NCBI GenBank assembly: GCA_024639825.1
Contig: JAHEGH010000005.1
Location: 1-56,018, forward strand
Reading direction: 5' to 3'
Origin: Gammaproteobacteria bacterium
Lineage (GTDB): Bacteria; Pseudomonadota; Gammaproteobacteria; Steroidobacterales; Woeseiaceae
Length of the DNA: 56,018 bases
Positions within the stretch are counted from its first letter, which is position 1; each line of letters opens with the position of its first letter. Shown here piece after piece: positions 1-6,624 of this stretch. Under the pieces are notes generated by a model, which did no database searches, was not told where the DNA came from, and saw only the letters and a list, made by a program, of their open reading frames with translations. The position numbers and the translations under genes are program-made.

Positions 1-538
1 TCACCCAGGTTTCGCGTTGCGTCATCAGTTGGACAGCGCGCAAAGGATCCTGCTTCTGTATCCAGGCATCGGCGCGTAACGCTTCTACACGCAGTCGATC
101 ACGTCGTTGCAAAGGCTGCCGGCTTAAGGGCTCGAGCAGGTTCAGTGCGGCATCCGCGTTGCCAAGGTAGAGATGCAGGGCAGCCTCGTTCGTGGTCCAG
201 AGTGGCAGGAGGTCGCCAGCTGACGGACGAGCTACACCGCGGAACGCCGAGCGTGCGCGTGTCTCGTCCCCAGCGTCCAGATACTGTTCCACCGCCAGCA
301 ATGTATAGCGATCCCGTTCGCTGCCCAGCGCGTCCACGGCGAGACCCATGTAGGCGCTTGCCGCCAAAGCATGATCACCGTTGCGTGCCAAGCGTTCAGC
401 GCGGTTCTCGCCAGACCCGCCCAGTGACATACCGCCTGAAGTTTCGCAACCGCTCAGCACGAGGAAGCTGGCGAGAATTATAACGATGCTTGCTAGTGAG
501 CGTCGTTCACATGCAGGATGTCTGAGCGAAGTAATCAT
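1..538 (-). CDS. LpoA/LppC-family outer-membrane lipoprotein, N-terminal part (runs off the window)
   Basis: This minus-strand reading frame is open from an ATG at 536-538 to the window edge, about 179 codons without a stop. The N-terminus has basic residues, a hydrophobic stretch (about residues 18-28) and a lipobox LSGC with the lipidated cysteine at residue 31, so it is an exported lipoprotein. The visible remainder is alanine/leucine-rich helical sequence of the TPR type. In many gammaproteobacteria the gene divergent from rsmI encodes LpoA/LppC, the lipoprotein activator of penicillin-binding protein 1A. Identity rests on this synteny, the lipobox and the TPR-like N-terminus; the C-terminal LppC domain lies outside the window. 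Only 32 bases separate its start from the rsmI start, so its promoter must lie in that gap or inside rsmI. Confidence 0.68.
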   Translation of the reverse strand, partial: MITSLRHPACERRSLASIVIILASFLVLSGCETSGGMSLGGSGENRAERLARNGDHALAASAYMGLAVDALGSERDRYTLLAVEQYLDAGDETRARSAFRGVARPSAGDLLPLWTTNEAALHLYLGNADAALNLLEPLSRQPLQRRDRLRVEALRADAWIQKQDPLRAVQLMTQRETWV

Positions 539-570
539 ATTGTCTAAACCGGATACGGATTCCTGGCCCG

Positions 571-1413
571 ATGAGCGGCACACTGTTTGTAGTAGCAACG
601 CCGATTGGCAACCTTGAAGATCTGACACCGCGAGCAAGCCAGACGCTCGCTTCGGTGGATCTCGTTGCAGCCGAGGATACCCGGCACACCAAGCGATTGC
701 TATTCACAATTGGTGCGAAACCGGCACTAATTGCGCTGCACGATCACAACGAGGAGCGTGCAGTACATGGAATTATTGAATCACTCAAAGATGGCAAAGA
801 TGTGGCGCTGGTCAGCGATGCCGGTACGCCCCTCGTCAGTGATCCCGGCTTTCGGCTCGTCAGGGCGGCACATGAAAATGACATCACTGTCGTGCCGATA
901 CCCGGGGCCAGCGCTGTAACCGCGGCGCTTTCAGCGGCCGGCCTGCCAACCGACCGTTTCTGTTTTGAAGGTTTTGCGCCAGCCAAACGAGCCGCTCGGC
1001 GGGACTGGCTACAGTCGCTGGCTGGAGAAGAGCGCACAATGGTGATCTATGAGTCGGTGCATCGCATAGCCGGCTGCCTGGAGGATATGGTCGATATATT
1101 CGGTGCGGACAGACCGGCGTTCATAGGTCGGGAAATGACGAAAATGCATGAGGAGTGCGTTCAGGAAAGCCTCGGTGAACTGCAGCGGAGGATTGATGAT
1201 GGCGACATCAGGAGTAAAGGTGAGTTTGTCATCGTGGTGTCGGGCGCGGCGGCGGAAGTTGCTGCAACGATCGACAGTGATCGGCTGCTCACCGAACTCT
1301 CAAGCTGCCTGTCCGCGAAAGACGCCGCGAGAATCGCGGCGAATGTCACGGGTGGGAAGAAGAACGCTCTGTACGAACGCATCCTCGAACTAAAGGCAGG
1401 TTCGTCCTCATAG
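571..1413 (+). CDS. rsmI: 16S rRNA (cytidine(1402)-2'-O)-methyltransferase RsmI
   Basis: RsmI uses S-adenosylmethionine to 2'-O-methylate C1402 in the decoding centre of 16S rRNA. The 280-residue product has the usual length and belongs to the tetrapyrrole-methylase fold: the N-terminal ATPIGNLED motif (about residues 9-17), the AEDTR motif (about 34-38), the SDAGTPLVSDPG loop (about 81-92) and the PGASA motif (about 110-114). The ATG at 571 is chosen because the conserved core begins within a few residues of it. The stop overlaps the convergent methyltransferase gene by six bases, so neither gene has room for a terminator between them. It is divergent from the lipoprotein gene, as in many relatives. 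Confidence 0.97.
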   Translation: MSGTLFVVATPIGNLEDLTPRASQTLASVDLVAAEDTRHTKRLLFTIGAKPALIALHDHNEERAVHGIIESLKDGKDVALVSDAGTPLVSDPGFRLVRAAHENDITVVPIPGASAVTAALSAAGLPTDRFCFEGFAPAKRAARRDWLQSLAGEERTMVIYESVHRIAGCLEDMVDIFGADRPAFIGREMTKMHEECVQESLGELQRRIDDGDIRSKGEFVIVVSGAAAEVAATIDSDRLLTELSSCLSAKDAARIAANVTGGKKNALYERILELKAGSSS

Positions 1414-1881
1414 CCAGCGTCTGACGCGACTCCTGTACCGTTCGAACGCAACGGGAAAGTCACGCTCCAGCTTCGCCTCCTCGAACGGACAGAAGGCGAA
1501 ATCAATAATCAGCCAGAACGCGAGCGCAGCGACGTAGTACGCGACCCCACCGACGGCTACTGCGGGGCCGAGCAGTATCAGCACGATGCCAAGATACATT
1601 GGATTCCTGGTCAGTCGATAAACATCGTCGGTAATGAGCATCGTGGTCGTTGCCGTGGGGCAGATCGCGGTTTCGCGAGTGCGAAACAGCCACCAGGCTC
1701 GCAACATGAGACTGAAGCCCAACAGGGCGAGCAGGCCGCCGCCAAGCGGGGTGGCAGGCAGTGGTGATGACAGAACGGGAAGAGCCAGTTCGAAAACGCT
1801 TGCTGCAAGCAGCAGGCTCATGGCGATTCTGGGGGGCCGGTAGTTCAGCATGCGAGGACATACTTGATCTTGTCTAGTCAT
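1408..1881 (-). CDS. ICMT-like membrane methyltransferase (isoprenylcysteine carboxyl methyltransferase family)
   Basis: This is a small integral membrane protein of about 157 residues with four or so hydrophobic segments. The C-terminal half carries the family hallmark RNPMYLG followed, after another helix, by a glutamate-rich EEAKLERDF segment and YRSRVRRW, which form the SAM-binding region of bacterial ICMT/phospholipid-methyltransferase-like proteins. The substrate cannot be read from sequence. The ATG at 1881 is preferred over an earlier in-frame codon because it overlaps the end of the upstream MarR gene by 8 bases, implying translational coupling. It is therefore the likely target of that MarR regulator. 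The 3' end overlaps rsmI by 6 bases. Confidence 0.8.
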   Translation of the reverse strand: MTRQDQVCPRMLNYRPPRIAMSLLLAASVFELALPVLSSPLPATPLGGGLLALLGFSLMLRAWWLFRTRETAICPTATTTMLITDDVYRLTRNPMYLGIVLILLGPAVAVGGVAYYVAALAFWLIIDFAFCPFEEAKLERDFPVAFERYRSRVRRWL

Positions 1882-2317
1882 GTTGTGTCTCCTGAAAATG
1901 ACAAAGTAATGTCTCGAGCGTCCGCCTCGTGGCGGCAACCTCTTCGGGGTTCAATCCTTTAAAGATCGCATCGAGCAGGGCGCCTTCGTGACGTCGAATG
2001 GCTGCGAATCTTTCTCGACCCTGTTGCGTGAGCCGCAACAGCGACGAGCGTTTATGGCGCGGGTTTTCGACGTTAATTAGCAGCTCATGGTCCAGCAGAC
2101 GATTGACCGTGACCTGTACGTGCTGCCGCGAGACCTGGTATCGGCGTGCGACGTCCGGGACCGTGAGTTCAGTGTCCGGGTAAAGGAACTCCATGACGGC
2201 CCTGTCTGCGGAGGTCAGCCCGGTGTCACTCAGGTAGGTGTCTGCCGCCTCGGCCATGGCCCTGAACAGCCTCCGGACCAGCCAGGTCACTGTGTAAGCA
2301 TCTTGCCCAATATTCAT
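1874..2317 (-). CDS. MarR-family transcriptional regulator
   Basis: This is a 147-residue winged-helix repressor-type protein of usual MarR length. The central part shows the MarR layout: a dimerisation helix near the N-terminus, an ELTVPDVARRYQVSRQHVQ helix-turn-helix (about residues 50-68), a recognition helix continuing to LLDHELL, then the wing with NPRHKRSSLLRLT and a C-terminal dimerisation helix. The ATG at 2317 is preceded at good spacing by a GAGG motif; a TTG four codons upstream is possible. It is the first gene of a two-gene unit with the ICMT-like methyltransferase. Two copies of the same inverted repeat lie just upstream of its start (2332-2348 and 2358-2376), which points to autoregulation. 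The inducing ligand is unknown. Confidence 0.9.
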   Translation of the reverse strand: MNIGQDAYTVTWLVRRLFRAMAEAADTYLSDTGLTSADRAVMEFLYPDTELTVPDVARRYQVSRQHVQVTVNRLLDHELLINVENPRHKRSSLLRLTQQGRERFAAIRRHEGALLDAIFKGLNPEEVAATRRTLETLLCHFQETQHD

Positions 2318-2331
2318 GCCGCGCCTCAATA

Positions 2332-2348
2332 TGACAATTGAGTTGTCA
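2332..2348. promoter_or_regulatory. Candidate MarR operator, box 1
   Basis: The sequence reads TGACAA, a five-base spacer, then TTGTCA, a perfect inverted repeat. It lies 15 bases upstream of the marR ATG and has the same arms and spacer length as box 2, which is what autoregulated MarR genes commonly show. Its role as an operator is inferred. Confidence 0.7.
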
Positions 2349-2357
2349 TTGTTCGTA

Positions 2358-2376
2358 TTGACAAGTTACTTGTCAA
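2358..2376. promoter_or_regulatory. Candidate MarR operator, box 2, overlapping the marR promoter
   Basis: This is a 19-base palindrome with nine-base arms around one central base; its core is again TGACAA-N5-TTGTCA. Read on the minus strand, the TTGACA at its edge (2371-2376) can serve as a -35 box with a 17-base spacer to a weak -10 (AACAAT, 2348-2353). Bound repressor would cover this promoter. The centre lies 27 bases from the centre of box 1, and the box ends just upstream of the rnpB promoter region. Confidence 0.7.
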
Positions 2377-2400
2377 GTACTTTGCGCAACTTTATTGATG

Positions 2401-2406
2401 TACAAT
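2401..2406 (+). promoter_or_regulatory. -10 box of the rnpB promoter
   Basis: TACAAT lies ten bases before the predicted 5' end of the RNase P RNA, which fits a sigma-70 -10 element. No good -35 is visible at normal spacing; the nearest candidate, TACTTT at 2378-2383, is poor and sits directly beside MarR box 2. Confidence 0.6.
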
Positions 2407-2415
2407 CGCCGCCGA

Positions 2416-2782
2416 GAAAGCCGGAGTGGGCCAGACAATCGCTGTAGTAATACTACGGAGGAAAGTCCGGGCTCCTTCGGACAGGGCGCCAGGTAACGCC
2501 TGGGGGGCGTGAGCCCATGGAAAGTGCCACAGAAAATATACCGCCAGCTTTGCTGGTAAGGGTGAAAAGGTGCGGTAAGAGCGCACCGCGCGACTGGTAA
2601 CAGTTCGCGGCTCGGTAAACCCCGCCCGGAGCAAGACCAAATAGGGGAGTAGGGCTTCGGCCCGCCGTCGGTTCCGAACGGACTCCCGGGTAGGTTGCTA
2701 GAGGTAGCCGGTGACGGCTATCCCAGATGAATGGTTGTCGATGACAGAACCCGGCTTATTGCCGACTCCGGCTTTCTCACCT
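2416..2782 (+). ncRNA. rnpB: RNase P RNA (bacterial type A)
   Basis: This is the catalytic RNA that trims tRNA 5' leaders. Conserved parts can be read in order: the GGAGGAAAGTCCGGGCTCC core near 2457-2475, CAGGGCGCCAGGTAACGCCTGG, the GGGTGAAAAGGTGCGGTAAGAGCGCACCG segment near 2560-2589, the CCCGGAGCAAGACCAAATAGG region near 2624-2644, and the 3' CAGAACCCGGCTTA near 2743-2756. The 5' end GAAAGCCGGAGT pairs with ACTCCGGCTTTC at the 3' end (helix P1), which sets the limits to within a few bases. It lies between the marR unit and mraZ, as rnpB commonly lies between rsmI and mraZ. Confidence 0.98.
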
Positions 2783-2812
2783 CCCCCCCCAATAGTGACA
2801 GTCACCTTAATG

Positions 2813-2855
2813 AAAAGGGGACAGTCACCTCTTACAAAGGTGACTGTCCCCTTTT
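2813..2855. repeat. REP-like palindrome, probable rnpB terminator
   Basis: Two perfect 18-base arms (2813-2830 and 2838-2855) flank a seven-base loop and end in a run of T residues on the plus strand, so the RNA can form a strong terminator hairpin about 30 bases after rnpB. A partial copy of the arm (GTGACAGTCAC) lies just before it at 2795-2805. The arm GGGGACAGTCACC resembles dispersed palindromes associated with REP/RAYT elements; that relation is from memory and needs a genome-wide count. Confidence 0.65.
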
Positions 2856-3090
2856 TTGTTTATAAAAATCAGTGTGTTATTGGAAGTTTGGCGCGAGCTG
2901 CGCGGATTGCGCAGATTTTGGCCCCAAAATCCCGCCTGTCGCCGTTTCCCGACCCGCTTCTGAGAGCTGGTCGAAGAAGTAACTGTAAGCACCTGATTTT
3001 GTTTGCGCGATCCCTGCCATAATTCGCCCTTTTTGGGCCACTAAAACGCCCCTAAGTCACTGTAGAACAACAGTTAATTGTAAGGCTCGG

Positions 3091-3120
3091 TTGACGGTCA
3101 TAAGGACCGCCACCTATAGT
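3091..3120 (+). promoter_or_regulatory. Sigma-70 promoter of the dcw (mra) operon
   Basis: TTGACG (3091-3096) and TATAGT (3115-3120) are separated by 18 bases. This would start transcription near 3127, directly in front of the MraZ boxes and about 80 bases before mraZ. It is the only strong promoter visible ahead of the cluster. Confidence 0.75.
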
Positions 3121-3129
3121 GTTGAAAAG

Positions 3130-3154
3130 TGGATAAAAGTGGGAGGAGAGGGGC
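3130..3154 (+). promoter_or_regulatory. MraZ operator repeats
   Basis: Three direct repeats of the TGGGN type occur with an exact ten-base period: TGGAT (3130-3134), TGGGA (3140-3144) and GGGGC (3150-3154). MraZ is known to bind such tandem repeats upstream of mraZ and repress the operon. They lie immediately downstream of the predicted start of transcription, so binding would block promoter escape. Confidence 0.75.
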
Positions 3155-3209
3155 AGCCAGCCCGTATTTCGCGCCTTAGAGAGCGAAATCGGGAGCCATC
3201 CGATAAGTC

Positions 3210-3659
3210 GTGTTTCGAGGGGCCACCAAAGTCACATTGGACGCCAAGGGGCGTATGGCAATACCGACCCGGTATCGGGAGCGGCTTGCTACCCGTTGTG
3301 ATGGCCAGATCATCGTCACTGTCGATAAGGATCACTGTCTCCTGGTTTACCCCATGCCTGACTGGGAAGAGCTCGAGCGCAAGCTCGTACGCCTTCCCAG
3401 CATGAACAAAGCTGCGCGTCGCATTGTGCGGATTATGGTCGGTTATGCGACCGAGGTCGACATGGATGGCAGCGGCCGAATTCTCGTCTCCAAAGAGTTG
3501 CGGGAATTTGCCAGCCTCGACAAGCAGGCAATGCTGATCGGGCAAGGCAACAAATTTGAATTGTGGGACGAAGCGACCTGGAACGAAAAACGCGATGCGT
3601 GGCTCAGCGAGGAAGATGACGGCGAGCTGCCGCCAGACCTCGAGTCGATTGCGTTCTAG
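3210..3659 (+). CDS. mraZ: Transcriptional regulator MraZ
   Basis: MraZ is the DNA-binding first gene product of the dcw cluster and in other bacteria represses its own operon. The 149-residue protein has the usual length and two SpoVT/AbrB-like halves; the family motif VTLDAKGRMAIPTRYRE is near residues 8-24, and the second copy DMDGSGRILVSKELREFA is near 84-101. The start is a GTG at 3210, needed to include the conserved FRGAT N-terminus; a GGGAG lies 14 bases upstream. The three ten-base-spaced repeats at 3130-3154 match MraZ binding sites, which implies autoregulation. rsmH follows after 15 bases. Confidence 0.97.
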   Translation: MFRGATKVTLDAKGRMAIPTRYRERLATRCDGQIIVTVDKDHCLLVYPMPDWEELERKLVRLPSMNKAARRIVRIMVGYATEVDMDGSGRILVSKELREFASLDKQAMLIGQGNKFELWDEATWNEKRDAWLSEEDDGELPPDLESIAF

Positions 3660-3674
3660 GGCGTTGTTCCACTG

Positions 3675-4604
3675 ATGGGCAGCAACGCGCATGTGCCGGT
3701 GCTGCTGGGGCCGGTCCTTGAAGGGCTGAAAATAAAACCAGACGGCTGTTATGTCGACGGAACGTTCGGACGCGGGGGTCACAGCAGGGAAATTCTGAAG
3801 CAACTGGGTAGCGAAGGCAGGCTGATTGCCATTGATCGTGACCCGCAGGCTATTGCTTCTGCTCCGAGTTTCCTTACTGACGATCCTCGTTTCGAACTGG
3901 TCAGGGGCGAAATTGCGCAACTTGAGAGAATCATTGGTGAAAGAGACCTCATCGGAAAAGTCGACGGCCTTCTTTTCGACCTTGGCGTCTCCTCGCCTCA
4001 GCTGGATGAAGCCGATCGAGGCTTCAGTTTCATGCGCGATGGCCCACTCGATATGCGAATGGACCCGGATTCAGGTCCGTCGGCCAGCGAATGGCTTGCG
4101 GCTGTGGACGAGCGAGAGTTGAAGCACGTACTTCGAAAATTTGGTGAGGAAAACAACGCGGCCCGCATAGCGCGCGCGATTGTTGGCGCGCGCAAGGAAG
4201 CGCCTATCTCACGCACGGCACAACTCGCTCGCATAGTTGAAGATGCGTCGCCAAAGCGTGGTCAGAAAATTCATCCGGCCACCAGGACGTTCCAGGCAAT
4301 TCGCATCGCTGTTAATGCGGAGCTTGAACAGCTGGAAGCCGTGCTCACGCAGTCTGTCAGAGTCATGAGAAAGGGCGCTCGTCTTTGCGTCATCAGTTTC
4401 CATTCGCTGGAAGATCGAATTGCAAAACGCTTCATGCGCGACGCATCGCGTGAGACGGAACAGTATCGCGGTATGCCGAACGTGCCCGAAGAATTTCAGC
4501 CGAAGCTAAGAATTATCGGTAAGGCAATTCGTGCGAATGATGCCGAAATCGAAGCGAATCGACGTGCGCGCAGTGCGCACCTCCGCATCGCGGAGCGAAC
4601 CTGA
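3675..4604 (+). CDS. rsmH: 16S rRNA (cytosine(1402)-N4)-methyltransferase RsmH
   Basis: RsmH (MraW) methylates N4 of C1402 of 16S rRNA; its partner in making m4Cm1402, RsmI, is also in this window at 571-1413. The 309-residue product shows HVPVLL at the N-terminus, the SAM-binding DGTFGRGGHS loop (about residues 29-38), the DLGVSSPQLD motif (about 101-110) and the FHSLEDRI motif near the C-terminus. Its stop codon shares one base with the ftsL start (TGATG). Confidence 0.98.
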   Translation: MGSNAHVPVLLGPVLEGLKIKPDGCYVDGTFGRGGHSREILKQLGSEGRLIAIDRDPQAIASAPSFLTDDPRFELVRGEIAQLERIIGERDLIGKVDGLLFDLGVSSPQLDEADRGFSFMRDGPLDMRMDPDSGPSASEWLAAVDERELKHVLRKFGEENNAARIARAIVGARKEAPISRTAQLARIVEDASPKRGQKIHPATRTFQAIRIAVNAELEQLEAVLTQSVRVMRKGARLCVISFHSLEDRIAKRFMRDASRETEQYRGMPNVPEEFQPKLRIIGKAIRANDAEIEANRRARSAHLRIAERT

Positions 4605-4885
4605 TGCAGGCGAAACAACAACCGCTTCTGCTCGTCTTCGTCTTTGCAGTCGTGTGTGTGCTGAGCGCAATTGCACTTGTCTACACGAAGCACGAGTCGC
4701 GCAAATTGTTCGTCGAACTCGAGGGACTCACGCGCGAACGTGACAACCTGAATATCGAATGGGGTCAGCTGCAAATCGAACAAAGCACCTGGGCTCAACA
4801 TGCACGGATTGAACAGGTCGCTGTTGATGACCTGTCGCTCGTGCGTCCTGCAGCAACGGAAATATTTGTAATTGAACGTCCATGA
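4604..4885 (+). CDS. ftsL: Cell division protein FtsL
   Basis: FtsL is a bitopic inner-membrane protein that forms the FtsQLB complex and activates FtsWI. The 93-residue protein has a very short cytoplasmic tail, one membrane segment (about residues 7-27), and a periplasmic coiled coil with the FVELEGLTRERDNL heptads (about 37-50), ending in the VERP-like terminus typical of the family. Identity is supported by shape and by position between rsmH and ftsI; sequence conservation in FtsL is low. It overlaps ftsI by four bases. Confidence 0.93.
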   Translation: MQAKQQPLLLVFVFAVVCVLSAIALVYTKHESRKLFVELEGLTRERDNLNIEWGQLQIEQSTWAQHARIEQVAVDDLSLVRPAATEIFVIERP

Positions 4886-6624
4886 CACGCGGCGCAGAGA
4901 CAAAACAACAAACTGCCCAGCGATTCACAGGCAGGGTGACGCTGGTAACAGTGTTCTTCGGACTCGTTGCCGCATCCCTGGTTGCGCGCGCCGTTCATTT
5001 GCAGGTGCTCGACAAGGACTTCCTCAACCAGCAGGCTGATACACGCCACCTGCGCACCGAGAGGATCTCCGCGCACCGTGGCACCATCACTGACCGTTAC
5101 GGCGAGCCGCTCGCGATCAGTACGCCCGTCGATTCGATCTGGGCAAACCCCAAACAATTTGCGCCGGCGGTAGATAGCGTGCCGGAACTGGCTCGCGCAC
5201 TCGGCATCGATTCGCAAACGCTGATGCGTCGCATCACGCGCAGCATGGATAAGGAATTCCTCTACCTCAAGCGTCACCTCAACCCGGAGCAGGCCGAAGA
5301 GGTTTTGGCACTGAAGCTGCCTGGGATCAACGTTCAGCGTGAGTACCGCCGCTATTACCCGGCATCCGAAGTAACCGGGCATCTTGTCGGTTTTACCAAT
5401 ATCGATGATGAGGGTCAGGAAGGTCTTGAGCTGGCGTTCAACCACTGGCTGGCTGGTGAGTCGGGTGCCAAGCGCGTCCTCAAGGATCGCCTGGGTCGCT
5501 CGATCGAAAACGTCGCCAGTATTCGGCCGCCGCACCAGGGCAAGGATCTTAAGACCAGTATCGATCTGCGCCTGCAGTACCTCGCCTATCGCACACTGAA
5601 ATCAGCGATCAAGACATACAATGCGCGCTCCGGCTCGATTGTCGTTCTCGACGTAAGTACCGGCGAAGTGCTGGCGATGGTTAACCAGCCCACATACAAC
5701 CCGAATGATCGTTCGCAGTTTTCGGCTGATCGGTACCGCAACCGGGCAATCACCGACATCTTCGAACCCGGTTCGAGTCTGAAGCCGCTCGTCGTCGCGG
5801 CGGCGCTGGAAAGTGGTCAGTACCGTCCGTCAAGTATTGTTGATACGGCTCCCGGTTACGTCATTGTCGGCCCCAAGAAGATCGAGGACCCCCGTAACCT
5901 TGGACGCGTCAGCCTGACAACAATACTCGCGCGCTCGTCCAACGTCGGCATTACCAAACTCGCCATGACGCTCGAGCCGGACCAGCTCTGGGACACCATG
6001 ACGCATTTCGGTCTTGGTGAGCTCACGACCAGCGGCTTCCCTGGTGAGTCCGCGGGCATGCTGACCCACTTCAGCAACTGGCGCCCGATTAGCCAGGCCA
6101 CACTGGCCTATGGCTACGGCATTTCGGTTACACCGCTGCAGCTGGCACATGCCTATGCAGCGATTGGCGATAACGGCAACATGCGCCCGATCTCGCTGGT
6201 TGCGCTTGAGCAGCCAAACGAAGGCGAGCGTGTGGTTGGTGCAGACACCGCAACGGCAGTGCGTCGCATGCTCGAAGAGGTTGTTCGACCGGGTGGTACC
6301 GGAACCAAGGCTGCCGTGGATGGGTATCGCATCGCTGGTAAAACCGGCACGGCCTGGAAATTTGCCACCGGCGGCTACTCACAGGACAAGTACATTTCGA
6401 TCTTCGCGGGCCTTGCGCCTGCGAGCGATCCGCGCCTCGCGACGGTCGTTGTGATCGACGAACCGAGCGGTGAGTTCTACTACGGTAGTGACGTGGCTGC
6501 CCCCGTGTTCGCGGATGTCATGTCGGAATCGCTGCGACTGCTGGCCGTTCCGCCCGATGCCGTGCCCGCTCGCGATCCTGGCAATGTCATGCAAGCGATG
6601 GCAACGCCGTCGGAGAAGAAATGA
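4882..6624 (+). CDS. ftsI: Peptidoglycan D,D-transpeptidase FtsI (PBP3)
   Basis: FtsI crosslinks septal peptidoglycan in the divisome with FtsW. The 580-residue protein has a short cytoplasmic part, one membrane anchor (about residues 20-38), the PBP dimerisation domain, and a transpeptidase domain with all three active-site motifs: SSLK with the nucleophilic serine at 298, SSN at 352-354 and KTG at 487-489. Length is like the E. coli protein (588). It starts and ends in four-base overlaps with ftsL and murE. Confidence 0.98.
   Translation: MTRGAETKQQTAQRFTGRVTLVTVFFGLVAASLVARAVHLQVLDKDFLNQQADTRHLRTERISAHRGTITDRYGEPLAISTPVDSIWANPKQFAPAVDSVPELARALGIDSQTLMRRITRSMDKEFLYLKRHLNPEQAEEVLALKLPGINVQREYRRYYPASEVTGHLVGFTNIDDEGQEGLELAFNHWLAGESGAKRVLKDRLGRSIENVASIRPPHQGKDLKTSIDLRLQYLAYRTLKSAIKTYNARSGSIVVLDVSTGEVLAMVNQPTYNPNDRSQFSADRYRNRAITDIFEPGSSLKPLVVAAALESGQYRPSSIVDTAPGYVIVGPKKIEDPRNLGRVSLTTILARSSNVGITKLAMTLEPDQLWDTMTHFGLGELTTSGFPGESAGMLTHFSNWRPISQATLAYGYGISVTPLQLAHAYAAIGDNGNMRPISLVALEQPNEGERVVGADTATAVRRMLEEVVRPGGTGTKAAVDGYRIAGKTGTAWKFATGGYSQDKYISIFAGLAPASDPRLATVVVIDEPSGEFYYGSDVAAPVFADVMSESLRLLAVPPDAVPARDPGNVMQAMATPSEKK

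Larger units (their letters stand above)
2783..3209 (+). other. Intergenic region between rnpB and mraZ
   Basis: I see no supportable gene in these 427 bases. They hold the REP-like palindrome at 2813-2855, a small palindrome (8-base arms, 2914-2931), an extended -10-like TGCCATAAT at 3015-3023, the main mra promoter at 3091-3120 and the MraZ boxes at 3130-3154. Open frames crossing the region have no family resemblance and overlap the structured RNA or promoter elements. Confidence 0.7.

Noticed and set aside
2711-3022. Open frame of about 100 codons overlapping the 3' end of rnpB and the palindrome
   Set aside because: It covers structured RNA and a repeat, has no family resemblance and its composition follows the hairpin arms.
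3114-3920. Long minus-strand open frame opposite mraZ and rsmH
   Set aside because: It is the antisense shadow of two certain genes, with no recognisable domain and no promoter or ribosome binding site.
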